A DNA stretch of 64,000 bases from Bugula neritina (taxonomy: Eukaryota > Bryozoa > Gymnolaemata > Cheilostomatida > Bugulidae): contig OZ037768.1 in assembly GCA_964035545.1 (NCBI GenBank), positions 4,269,241 to 4,333,240 of the forward strand, in the 5' to 3' direction. Each line of letters opens with the position of its first letter. The stretch's first letter is position 1. Positions 53,942-64,000 of the stretch are shown here, piece after piece. The position numbers and the translations under genes were made by a program. The notes beneath the pieces were generated by a model. It ran no database searches. It saw only the letters and a program-made list of their open reading frames with translations, and had not been told where the DNA came from.

Positions 53942-55258
53942 ATGTCGTCCGAAGATTTAGCTGTGAGCCCTCCTTCTGATAATCAAGAAGAAGAAGTGGA
54001 AGTCACCACCCCATCTCCAGATGTTGCATTAACTTTATCTAGACTAGATTCGCCTTACCTGACCGATACTACATCTCTGACTATAGTTCCCTATACGAGG
54101 AGTGTTCATGGCGCACCACTTTACTACGTGATGAACCGAGGCCAGAAATTAGTGGGTGAGTTGATAGTACAAGAAGGTTTAGAAATTGTACAGTTTAGAA
54201 GTCGACTGGGCAACAAAGATAACATCTTAAAGACAGATGGCGGTCTGCAAAGATATAATGATGAAATGATAATATACGGGTTTAATGATACGAGTGCAGA
54301 CGAGCCTTTTGTACGTAATGAGAGCCCCAAGGAAGTGGCACGAGTTGGCACTGACTTGGGCATTTATGTGGACGAGAAAAAAATATTTTCTCTAGAATTT
54401 TCTACAAAACTTCTCGACCGAAAAGAAGATTTTAGCATCAACATATTAGATTGTTCAGATGAATCGTCAAGTTTAATAGCATCTATAGTTCCAGATGGAA
54501 AAAATGTAATTGTATTATTCAAGACAGCTGATGTTGTCAGCAACTTGTTGAAGGGAGTTGTGCTGATGTACCTTGTCAAAGTATATTACACCATCTTCAT
54601 GGCTCATAGGTTTCCATACCCAGCCCAGACTTTATCTCAGCTACCACCAGCAGCCTCAACGCAACTTGGATTGGATAGTCTCAAAAATATCACTTCAGTT
54701 ATATTTAGAGCATCGAGTATAAACGCTCACGACGATCGATATGTCGAGGTTCTACGACACGCGGACAGGAAGTACTGTCTGATAATGCACTATGAAAAGA
54801 AGTCGGAGACTGTGCTGTTTAAGGACGAGTTCGGGGATATGCAGTTTTGTTATGAAGACAGCGACGGTTGTGACATCCATGTTTATGACAGCTCGAAAAA
54901 GGAAGTTGGGCATTTTGCCAGCGGGCAAAATGACAAATATGTATTTGATGCTGTCACTTCTTATCCAATAATGACAACAGAGAGAGTTCCTTGTGAAAAT
55001 TATGTTAGTCGATCAGATTTTATTAAAATGAAGCCCAAAGATAACTTTATACTGAGAAATGTATGCAATGTGCCGTTAGCAGAAATCAAGGTTGAGGACT
55101 ACAACATTCGAGTAGACATCACTGACAAGGACCTCTGCCCTCCTCATAAAGCACTAATCTTGTCTCTAACTGGTAGACTGGTGATGAAATACTACAAGCT
55201 ATTCAATGTCCTTGCTCCTGTACTTGATGGCGTCACATTCAGAAGCAAGGAGGTTTAG
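53942..55258 (+). CDS. intronless protein, possibly two tubby/scramblase-like repeats
   Basis: A single 438-codon frame with an in-frame TAG (53930) before the ATG and an AATAAA about 95 bases after the stop. It is the only complete gene here without introns. No family is recognised with certainty. The protein has an acidic N-terminus (DNQEEEVEV), then two stretches dominated by short beta strands. The first ends near residues 200-220 in a hydrophobic helix (KGVVLMYLVKVYYTIF). The second ends near residues 405-425 in a similar one (KALILSLTGRLVMKYYKLF). A beta barrel closed by a C-terminal hydrophobic helix is the plan of tubby C-terminal-like domains (phospholipid scramblase, LURP-one), so two such repeats are suggested. 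This is inference from pattern only. Lack of introns could mean an old retrocopy or a lineage-specific gene. Confidence 0.75.
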   Translation: MSSEDLAVSPPSDNQEEEVEVTTPSPDVALTLSRLDSPYLTDTTSLTIVPYTRSVHGAPLYYVMNRGQKLVGELIVQEGLEIVQFRSRLGNKDNILKTDGGLQRYNDEMIIYGFNDTSADEPFVRNESPKEVARVGTDLGIYVDEKKIFSLEFSTKLLDRKEDFSINILDCSDESSSLIASIVPDGKNVIVLFKTADVVSNLLKGVVLMYLVKVYYTIFMAHRFPYPAQTLSQLPPAASTQLGLDSLKNITSVIFRASSINAHDDRYVEVLRHADRKYCLIMHYEKKSETVLFKDEFGDMQFCYEDSDGCDIHVYDSSKKEVGHFASGQNDKYVFDAVTSYPIMTTERVPCENYVSRSDFIKMKPKDNFILRNVCNVPLAEIKVEDYNIRVDITDKDLCPPHKALILSLTGRLVMKYYKLFNVLAPVLDGVTFRSKEV

Positions 55259-56797
55259 ATATCCCATATGCAAACCCCGGACACCAAATATTGTGCACAC
55301 AACTTATGAGAATGATATAAATATTTTGTAATGTTGAAAATATATAGCCTTTGAATAAAGCTTATGTACATCTAAAAAGAATGAGTACGAAATTTTATGT
55401 TTATTAGATTTACACATTTTAAAGAAACTTAAAGCGCTGGTCAGTGACAAAAAGCACAGAACGTTTACTCATATAGTTATGTGCACATATAGAATATTTA
55501 AAAATCTACATATACAAATGATACAGTTGTTATTCTAAACAAGGTAATTATTATCTATGTTAAGTGTAATTTATTGTGCAGTGAATTATACTTGACATAT
55601 ACTAAATAATTAATATAATATGATTAATCACTAATGTTCACCTCCGATATATTATATAAGTGTATTAAAACTATATATATTTTATGCTGTAAGTATTAAG
55701 CTGCTATTGCTTATTACACTATAACAATTCATAAATTTATTGCCTACAGTGCTAACCAAAAGTCTAGCAATTGCACTATCATTTACACTGTCTGAACGTT
55801 ACTACTGTATAGCTTGTACTGTGGCATACTTACCATTCCCATTTAATAGATTTCCCATTCTTCTTTGTTTTAAAACAGTTTCTCATAAGCACTAGTCTAG
55901 CACTACTTTAGTTTATACTTTTACTAGCTCAGCAGTGTTACACAACATTGGATAGCTGTTATGTGGAGGTTAACATTAATTAGTGAGAGAAATAATAGAA
56001 TATGAATAGCTATTAAACTAACTACTCTACTTCTTTTTATTCTTTGGCTACATTATTTGTATTACTAAGAATTATAATGTGCTTCATTGTGTATTTTTGA
56101 CAGCATGTATTGCTTTGATTCACAAAGAACAATATAATCTTAATGCTTTGCTTTTGATAACTGAAGAAAATATAACATTTTGATGATCTGTGCTTATAGA
56201 GATCTTGACAATGTTATTTAAATTTGGCTTATGCCCGAACTGACTATAATTGAGTAATAGTAGAACTTTAATTTAAAGCATAATTGTTTTTCTTTATGAG
56301 AAAAACACTTTTTTCTGAAGTAACTATAAAGCTAACTGAGTTTCAACAGGAAGTCTGCTCTTATTCACTTTATATTTTTAACTATAAAATTAATTGTCAT
56401 TGCATCTAACTTCAAATTGTTTACAAGCATAAATTTACACGATTTTTCTATGTAACAGTTGACAAAAAATAATAAATCATTGATTCATGGTAACATAATA
56501 ATATAATGGAAAGCTCTAGTGTTGAAGTTGTCCTCTCGTTCTTCGATAAAAAAATTGCTGTAACTTTTAGAGGTGTAGTATATATTCAGCCGTTTGAATT
56601 TAAATGTTTGTCTATAATATCACTATACGACGGAAGTTTTGCCAGCGTGTAAATAAATAACACTTCTATAGATTTTCTTCAATGACTACATATCAACAGA
56701 AAATTTTTTTAATTGATAATATACTTTAAGTTTAAATTCAAGTGCTTTAGCCTTTTCCCTTACCAGTTTTGACGTTCTAAATAGTTATACTATAATC
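55259..56797. other. intergenic region upstream of PDXDC1
   Basis: Contains the 3' UTR of the intronless gene and the presumed promoter and 5' UTR of PDXDC1. AT-rich, with no exon or repeat of note. Confidence 0.5.
55354..55359 (+). promoter_or_regulatory. polyadenylation signal of the intronless gene
   Basis: AATAAA (TTTGAATAAAGC) about 95 bases after the stop codon at 55256-55258, followed by TG-containing sequence. Confidence 0.55.
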
Positions 56798-59700
56798 ATG
56801 GCTTCGGGCCAAAATAGCAAGTTGAGTATTGATCGTTCTTTGCCTAATGGATCAAATAACCCTCCAGTTATTAAAGGAGTCGAGCAGGACAAATATGCTA
56901 AGCTTTTCTATGGGGTAAGAACGAGAATATATACTTATACTTATAGGTCTAGCAGTTGCAGTGGCAGTGTCAGTTAAATTAAATAACTCAAAAAGTACTG
57001 AATGCTACAGTAATTCACTAGCTCTATCACTATGAGTATGTGGGACACAGTATCAGTATGAGTACGACTATCACTATAACTTATGAGTTATGAGGAATAG
57101 TTATTCACTTATACTTCTAGTTATAGTAAATAAGTATCAGTATCACTATCAGTATCAGTATGAGTGTGAATGACTATCAGTATCAGTATCATGGTATGCC
57201 CATACTGACTATCAGTATCAGTGTCAGTAACTGTAAATCACTAAGTGAGTAAGTGGCAGTATGGGTATCTACTATCTAGTATTAGCAATCAGTAAATCAC
57301 AACATCCAATTCAATAAGCATTTAAGTATAACAAATTAACATAAGTTAAACTGTAGCAATAAAAGTAACAGTAACTGATAACAATTACAAGCATGGCCAC
57401 ATGAAGTGATGACAGTTTGAATTAATATTTTTATTATACAAATCCAAAATGTCATTTAAATCTACAATCACTATCACTATGTCTTTGACTTTGGCATTAG
57501 ACTTGGTGATTGTGATTTTTCTTATAATTTTATAGTTTTACTGTAGCTTAAAGTTGACTAGTTCAAATTGGTAAAACTTACTATATGAATTGAATACATG
57601 AATCACATGTGTGATAGCTGATGTAAGCTATGACCATATAATCATATGGCATTATAAAGTGATTATAATTGAGACCATCCTGAGGTTGAATCTATGGCTT
57701 AGTCTTATACTAATGCTTGCAGTTATATTATTATACTACTACTCTAGCAAAAAACAAAGTAGTTGTCTTAGCAGAATAGAATTATTTTAAGTCTTGCGTT
57801 TAATGATTCATTTGTAATTAAAATATTCAGCTGCTTGAGGTTGGTCAATTATTAATATTTAAATATTTGTATTCTAGAATAAAAGTACTTAATTATACTT
57901 AAAGCTTAAATATATTAATAATAATGATATAATTATATAAATAGAAATTTAATTGAACTTAAACCTATCTTGAGAAGCTCGAACTTGAATTTAGTTTTAT
58001 ATCTATTCTAGGTTATTTTAATACAATTACTTCTACTATTATCTTGTATTTATTTTGATGATTATTAAACATATTCTATCAAATTATAATAAAGTAACTA
58101 CACAACAGGTTGTATGTCTAATTTATAGGCGATGGGGCCTCAGATGGCTAAACTAGAGCAAGATATGGAGGAGCAACTGAAGGTACTAGATGACATGAAT
58201 AAGTGAGTTTAGGTCTATGGCAATGTTTATAGATGATAGATGGTAGCTTACTGTAGAACATGTTGACTGTAGAACATAGTATCTGGTGAACATAGTAGCT
58301 GTAAAACATAGTAACTGTAGAACATATCAACTATAGAAAGTAGTAACTGTAGAACATATTAACTGTAGAACATAGTATCTGTAGAACATAGTAGCTGTAT
58401 AACATAGTAACTGTAGAACATATTAACTGTAGAATATAGTAACTGTAGAACATAGTAGCTGTATAACATAGTAACTGTAGAACATATCAACTATAGAAAG
58501 TAGTAACTGTAGAACATATTAACTGTAGAACATAGTATCTGTAGAACATATTAACTGTAGAACATAGTATCTGTAGAACATATCAACTATAGAAAGTAGT
58601 AACTGTAGAACATATTAACTGTAGAACATAGTATCTGTAGAACATAGTAACTGTAGAACATATTAACTGTAGAACATAGTAACTGTAGAACATATTAACT
58701 GTAGAACATAGTAACTGTAGAACATATTAACTGTAGAACATAGTAGCTGTAGAACATTGTAACTGTAGAACATAGTATCTGTAGAACATATCAACTGTAG
58801 AAAGTAGTAACTGTAGAACATAGTAGCTGTAGAACATATTAACTGTAGAACATAGTAGCTGTAGAACATATTAACTGTAGAACATAGTAACTGTAAAACA
58901 TAGTAACTGTAGAACATAGTAACTGTAGAAAGTAGTAACTGTGAAACAGTAATCAATCATATGATTAATCTCTATTAATTGAAATACAAAAAGTAATTTG
59001 ATTAGTTAATTTTAGTAAATGGAAGGAAGAAAAGGAAGCAAAAGATAAAGCTGAAAAGCAGAAATATGTGCCTCAGCCTCTCAAGAACAGGTTAGTTACT
59101 CTAAACTACTCAGCAGTTCAAGTCTGAAACTCAAGTGTTTAAATTACCGTGTAAAGCCATTTCAAGTAATGTCCTGACAAGTGAAAATTATTAGTAATGT
59201 CACAGTGTTGATAAAAGGAGAAAACTCTTAATTATTTGCTAAGTAATAATCCATAAAAGGAATTTCTCTGTAAACCAAGTAACAATTGCTCAGCAGTTTC
59301 ACAGAGAGAAGTCTTGTTTAGTAGAGAGTTTTACAAAGCATTTTCATTTTTAGTGGACAAAACCTAACACAGATATCTAGACGGATAGGTGGTCTGTTTC
59401 GTTTCACCAACTTTCCTGAGAAGTATGTGGAAAAACCGGAAAAGCCCGTAGACCATACGAAAGTACTTACCCAAACTCTGGAGGAGCTGCAGGCGTCCCT
59501 CAAGACAATGATGCCTGCTGGTGGACCTGGGGCTTCTCATGCAGCTGAAAACACGTCTGCTATAGAAGCCAAGGAAGAGGAAAAGGAAGAAGACGAAGAC
59601 GACGATGAGTTTGCAGACGAAGGGTTGATGTAAGTTTATATGGCAATACTAGATAATCTATGGTGTCGCTTTCCTAAATGTTATTATTATGATGTCATTC

Positions 59701-62700
59701 AGGTAACAAAATTACAAATAACTGCCTAGATTTGACTAATTGTAACATTGTTTGGAATGTAGATATAAACTTTCCCAGTATTCAGCTTTCTATAGATAGT
59801 TTTCTAATGACACTTTAGCCTAGGCTAGCTGACACCAGGTTACTGTGAAGGTGGTAACTGGGCCATCACCTTCACAGTATACACCAACATCAATTGTCAA
59901 AGGAAGTTGGAGTCATTTGCTGTGATAGCTTTAGATAATCTGTCTAATTGACACGAAATTTACATATGCGCTGCTGAAATTTACATATAGGCTGCCGAAA
60001 TTTACATATATGTTGTCCCAGTTTACATATAGGCTACTGATTGCTACAAGATTTTGTAATATTTGGCAGTTTTTGCAACTATTATGAGTACCAAAAGGTC
60101 TGCTATGTTTGTACTGTAGAGTGTTCTGCTATTGTGACATGTGTAATCCTCTGTACAAACACAGATCTGCATGCATTACACTTATCACACTGCACTGCAG
60201 GTGCTGACACGTGTATGTATGCTGTCTGAATACGTCTGCAGCAGCTTATTGTTCAGTGAATCTATTTATGACAGAAGATAAATGTATACGAAAATCACTT
60301 ATGCTTGATTGTTTAAACTTTAAACTGTGTCCATAATATATATTATTAAAGAATCAACATATAAATTGATTTACTCCAATTTGTTAAAACTTCATTAAAA
60401 TTATTTGTTAATTAATTTAATTTCACTGAAAATTGTAAAGTATTCAAAAATTTTCCCAACATCAGTTGGAGGAAACTCTCACCAGTTGTGTTGTTGAAAT
60501 GCTGTACTCAGTGTTGTTTATATTCAACAGCCTGTCTAACCTACCTGAACTGAGTGATCTAGAGAGAGTGCTCATGCTGTCGCACAGTATGGCAGCGTAT
60601 GCTACGCGACTCTCGGTTGACCACAGAGAGAGGTTCTATAAGAGAATCTTAAATGACACTACGGAGTGGGTTACAGCTCTCTTTAGGTGTGTGCACCATT
60701 TGCATATATCTCATTGTGTTTGGGTCAACAAGCGTAACAGAATAGTATACTCATTGTTTGTATGTTTCACCAGATTTAATAGGTGGGTTGTTGATTAGAA
60801 ATTAGTGATATAAAGTTGCCGTATGCTTTTTCGCCATAGAATTGTAGTCACAATTATCACCAAGTATATTCTTTAGAGACAGCAATAGGTAGCATGTATA
60901 GTTTAGATAAGGGTAGCCATTAAATAACTCCTAAAAATTAGGAGTCTATAAAAAATTTATAATTATTATTTCATTTTATTTTCTGTGAGTAACTGTGTGA
61001 CTCACAACTAGTCTAGCTCAGGCATACAGACTAGCAGGTGTGAGATTGAGTGTGCAAGGGTATGTGTGCTGTTTACTTAAACGGTTAGGAATACTATGGC
61101 TATATATGTAATATATTATTGTGTAGAATATACACTATAATTATGGCAGTAAGGTACAGTAAAGTGTAGATTATAGTTACTAGTTACTGATAGAACTAGT
61201 GTAGAATATAGTTACTAGTTACTGATAGAAGTAGTGTAGACTATAGTTACTAGTTACTGATAGAACTAGTGTAGAATATAGTTACTAGTTACTGATAGAA
61301 CTAGTAAGACTCTGTTTATGTTACAACTCTTAGAGTGAAGGACTCCACTGCCATGTACCATGACGAACCCAGTGAAGGGCTTATCAATGTGTGTCGTCTA
61401 GCCCTAGCTAGTAAATATCCCGACTACCTGGAGAAGGGCTTTGACTCCCTCTATTCCAAGCCTCCCGTCTTCTACATAAGTGAAGCCAGTTCCCCAGGCT
61501 TAGCTCAGGTTCTTTCAAGAGGGGTAAGCTTTCACTAGACTTTATTTATACACATGGGAGAAATTATGTCATTGTACCACACTGTATACTGTAGCTGCAT
61601 GTTTATATGTATTGTAATATACAGCATTGTTATACTCTGTGAAACTTACTTATTTGATATAGTTTCATCTCTTGCTATATGTTTTATTTTTGAGCTGTTT
61701 TGTTGTCAGGAGTTGAGATGATTTGTATTTATCGAGAAACTACTAGAGTACTAGTTGTTGGCTCAGAGATTCACCTCATCTGTTTAGACTCAATTAAACA
61801 TAACCATTTGATGTAAATCAACACAGCTATTTATATACATGGTGTATGAATTGTAGCTTGGTTTACCAGAAAGCTGTATCTGTGTTGTGCCATGCAAGAA
61901 ATCTGAAGCAGGTCAACTTCACAAGATTGTAAGTTTTGACAATGTTGAATCTTGTGTATAGTGTGGGTATGTGTATAGTGTGGGTATGTATTGTGTGTTG
62001 TGGGTATGTGTATAGTGTGGGTATGTGTATAGTGTGGGTATGTGTATAGTGTGGGTATGTGTATAGTGTGGGTATGTGTATAGTGTGGGTATGTATTGTG
62101 TGTTGTGGGTATGTGTATAGTGTGGGTATGTGTATAGTGTGGGTATGTGTATAGTGTGGGTATGTGTATAGTGTGGGTATGGTGTGTCTGTGTGTGCGTG
62201 CGCGCGTGTGTATGTGTTGTGGGTGTATAGTGTAGAGGTTTACATATGTTGGTTTCATTTAGATTTTAAAGAACCAGTGAAGTTGCTGTAAAGTAGATAT
62301 TCAATTAAATTATGTCTTATCGTCTATCCGCTATAGTTTAGTCACCAACAGTATTCCAAATTGTATACATTTATTAATAATTATAGATTATATGATATTA
62401 AAAGTGTTGCAGGCATATATATATATATGACTAAGTCAGGTGAAGTATGTGATGTATACTAGTGTACAGTGTACAGTGTGCACATTCTGCTGGTATTAAA
62501 TATGCATTCAAAGTACAAACATAAAAGCAAGTTTGTTTCGAGTTTATGCCTCTCCACTTCTCTATTAACTCACGAGTGTCTCAAATTGCTTGCAGGACAC
62601 GGAGGCATTTGAGTCGTTAGTCGGTGACCACATGGCATCTACGAGGGAGCCAGTGCTTCTCTTGGCGTATGCGAGTATGTCTGCACGCGTCTACACATGG

Positions 62701-63698
62701 TGCTGTAGTGTGTACTGTACACACATCAGCACACTGTACTGTAGTATATACTGTACATACCTCAACACACTGTACTGTGGTGTATGCCGTACTGTAGTGT
62801 ATGCTGTGCACATATCAAAACTTTGTGTGTTGTAGTGTATACTGTTTACATATTCAGCTAGTGTTTACATAAAGTTAATAGATTGTTATTGTAGAGTGAT
62901 AACTATATATTTTTGTGGTTCTGGCATATAGTAATAGTACAGTTGGCTAGTTTAGTTGCATTAACTGAGTATTCACTCATTGTGGTTGAAGTATAGGTTT
63001 GAGTGAAGTAATGGACACTGAGCCTTTACACTAGAGCTGATAACTCGTGAGCTTCAAACGTCTAAACATGAAAACTCTTTTTATTCTCCTGAGTGATTGA
63101 GATTTGTCTTCTCGTAATTAGTTGGCATACTATGCTATACTAGCCATGTAAGCTATGACTCATAGACTAGGAACTTTATACTCCAATGTTCATGGTTTAG
63201 GTACTCCTATGTTGGCTGCTGTCGATCCACTTCAGAAGCTGAAAGCAGTTTGTAAAGCTAAGAATATCTGGCTACATGTTGAAGGGTTAGTGATACATAT
63301 CAGCTTGACGTGTGTGTGCGTGTGTGCGTGTGTGTGTGTGTGTATAAAACACATTTGTTGTGTGATTCCATAGCACCTGTGGGTGACATTACAATCTATT
63401 TCATTCCTATGTTTCTTGCAGCCTCAACCTAGCCACACTGTGTCTGATGAGCATACCAACCAACATAGTGTCCGCGCGTACCAGTGACAGCTGCACTCTG
63501 GACATGGCCTCCTGGTTCAGCTTCCCCGGCTCACCCAGCGTCACGCTCTACAGGAAGGAGAGCGAACCCACTGCCCAGTTGCTCAATCTCACTAATGAAT
63601 CTAAAACACAGAAACTTAAGTGTCTCCCACTCTGGATTGCCTTGCAAGCTGTTGGAGTGGACGGCATGATAGAGCGGGTGAAATCTGCAGTACAAATG
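56798..63698 (+). CDS. PDXDC1: PDXDC1-like pyridoxal-dependent decarboxylase domain protein, 3' end outside window
   Basis: Ten exons, 56798-56914, 58129-58202, 59016-59090, 59354-59629, 60531-60686, 61334-61523, 61857-61928, 62596-62674, 63201-63285 and 63422-63698, join without frame breaks to 467 residues. The last donor is in phase 0, so the gene continues. Vertebrate PDXDC1 is near 790 residues. Recognition rests on ordered matches: MLSHSMAAYATRL, RILNDTTEW, NVCRLALASKYPDY, PPVFYISEASSPGLAQ, LGLPESCICVVPC, KNIWLHVEGLNLATL and CLPLWIALQAVGVDG. The N-terminal third is coiled-coil-like and charged (KWKEEKEAKDKAEKQK) and has an acidic run (EEEKEEDEDDDEFADEG). The fold is that of group II PLP decarboxylases. 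However, the Asp of the usual WxHVDA is Glu (WLHVEG), and the HKW segment that carries the PLP lysine appears as ASW. Catalysis is therefore doubtful; the family's reaction is not established. Confidence 0.93.
56985..57310. repeat. CAGTAT/CACTAT simple repeat
   Basis: Degenerate hexamer repeats (AGTATCAGTATCAC and relatives) in PDXDC1 intron 1. Confidence 0.8.
58235..58955. repeat. 16-bp minisatellite, over 40 copies
   Basis: About 720 bases of the unit CTGTAGAACATAGTAA with a few recurring variants (CATATTAA, CATAGTAT, CTATAGAAAGTAGTAA). It fills most of PDXDC1 intron 2. The antisense open frames through it (Ser/Thr/Met/Phe/Tyr repeats) are by-products of the 48-base triple period. Confidence 0.95.
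59841..59879. repeat. perfect 13-bp hairpin
   Basis: TACTGTGAAGGTG and CACCTTCACAGTA are exact reverse complements, separated by 13 bases, in PDXDC1 intron 4. Confidence 0.9.
59955..60035. repeat. short tandem repeat
   Basis: Three to four imperfect copies of GAAATTTACATATAGGCTGC in PDXDC1 intron 4. Confidence 0.8.
61164..61303. repeat. 35-bp minisatellite, four copies
   Basis: Four units containing ATAGTTACTAGTTACTGATA, ending about 30 bases before PDXDC1 exon 61334-61523. Confidence 0.92.
61950..62230. repeat. 17-bp minisatellite, GT-rich
   Basis: About 15 copies of GTATGTGTATAGTGTGG and truncated variants, beginning some 20 bases after the donor of exon 61857-61928. The long antisense frame here (His/Thr/Tyr-rich) is a repeat artefact. 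Confidence 0.95.
62695..62840. repeat. imperfect 36-bp repeat
   Basis: Three to four copies of a unit with GTACTGTAGTGTATACTGTA and CACATATCA segments, starting about 20 bases after the donor at 62674. Confidence 0.75.
63309..63345. repeat. TG dinucleotide microsatellite
   Basis: A (TG)n run with CG interruptions in the PDXDC1 intron after exon 63201-63285. Confidence 0.95.
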
Positions 63699-63710
63699 GT
63701 ATGTCTGATC

Positions 63711-63899
63711 TCTCTTTCAGTCTCCCTCCCTCCCTCCCTCCCTCCCTCTCTCTCTCTCTCTCTCACTCTCTCTCTCCCTCCCTCCCTCCCTCCCTCTCCC
63801 TCCCTCCCTCTCCCTCCCTCCCTCCATCCCTCTCCCTCCCTCCCTCCCTCCCTCCGTCCCTCCCTCCCTCCCTCTCTCTTTCCCTCCCTCTCTCTCTCT

Positions 63900-63958
<59 letters not shown>
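63711..63958. repeat. pure pyrimidine tract (TCCC)n/(TC)n
   Basis: About 250 bases of nearly uninterrupted C and T on the plus strand, passing from TCCC units to a long (TC)n run. It begins about 12 bases after the donor at 63698. The mirror-repeat character would allow triplex (H-DNA) formation. The Arg/Glu frame on the other strand is an artefact. Confidence 0.95.
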
Positions 63959-63961
<3 letters not shown>

Positions 63962-64000
63962 GTCTCACTCTCTCCTCCTGTATGGTATTTCCTGGCCAAT

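Noticed and set aside
58148-58956. Minus-strand frames rich in Ser, Met, Phe and Tyr
   Set aside because: By-products of the 16-bp minisatellite.
61863-62258. 131-codon His/Thr/Tyr minus-strand frame
   Set aside because: Antisense of the 17-bp minisatellite and a PDXDC1 exon.
63548-63999. Arg/Glu/Gly-rich minus-strand frames
   Set aside because: Complement of the pyrimidine tract; no coding character.

Overview
This window is nuclear DNA of an invertebrate animal. Genes are split by many AT-rich GT-AG introns, protein families are metazoan (dual oxidase, nicotinic acetylcholine receptors, a class A GPCR, PDXDC1), and introns are full of minisatellites. A spiralian/lophotrochozoan such as a bryozoan, annelid or mollusc fits, but the phylum cannot be fixed from the sequence. 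Nothing prokaryotic (operons, Shine-Dalgarno sites, CRISPR) is present. I rebuilt exons by hand, requiring GT/AG borders and a continuous reading frame.

Layout: (1) 1-2358, non-coding, beginning with an ACT/AGT simple repeat. (2) 2359-5361, minus strand: pyrroline-5-carboxylate reductase, six coding exons. (3) 5362-9969, AT-rich non-coding with a second ACT/AGT block. (4) 9970-15610, plus: an orphan rhodopsin-like GPCR with a very long basic tail; its introns hold a foldback hairpin and two minisatellites. (5) 18180-37451, plus: dual oxidase (DUOX), 29 recognised exons, first exon not found. (6) 38673-43796, plus: a calcineurin-like metallophosphoesterase of bacterial LpxH-like appearance with a possible N-myristoylation start. 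(7) 44219-49568 and 50513-53185, minus: tandem nicotinic receptor subunits; one keeps the alpha-type Cys-Cys pair and the other has lost it. (8) 53942-55258, plus: an intronless 438-residue protein that may carry two tubby/scramblase-like repeats. (9) 56798 to beyond the window end, plus: PDXDC1, 467 residues visible, with several different minisatellites in its introns.

The genes do not form one pathway. P5CR makes proline, DUOX makes extracellular hydrogen peroxide, and the receptors are membrane signalling proteins. The most notable points are the GPCR that lacks most class A activation and sodium-site residues, the bacterial-looking acyl-anchored phosphoesterase, the alpha/non-alpha split of a tandem receptor pair, a 30-nt in-frame DUOX exon, and minisatellites lying right against splice sites.
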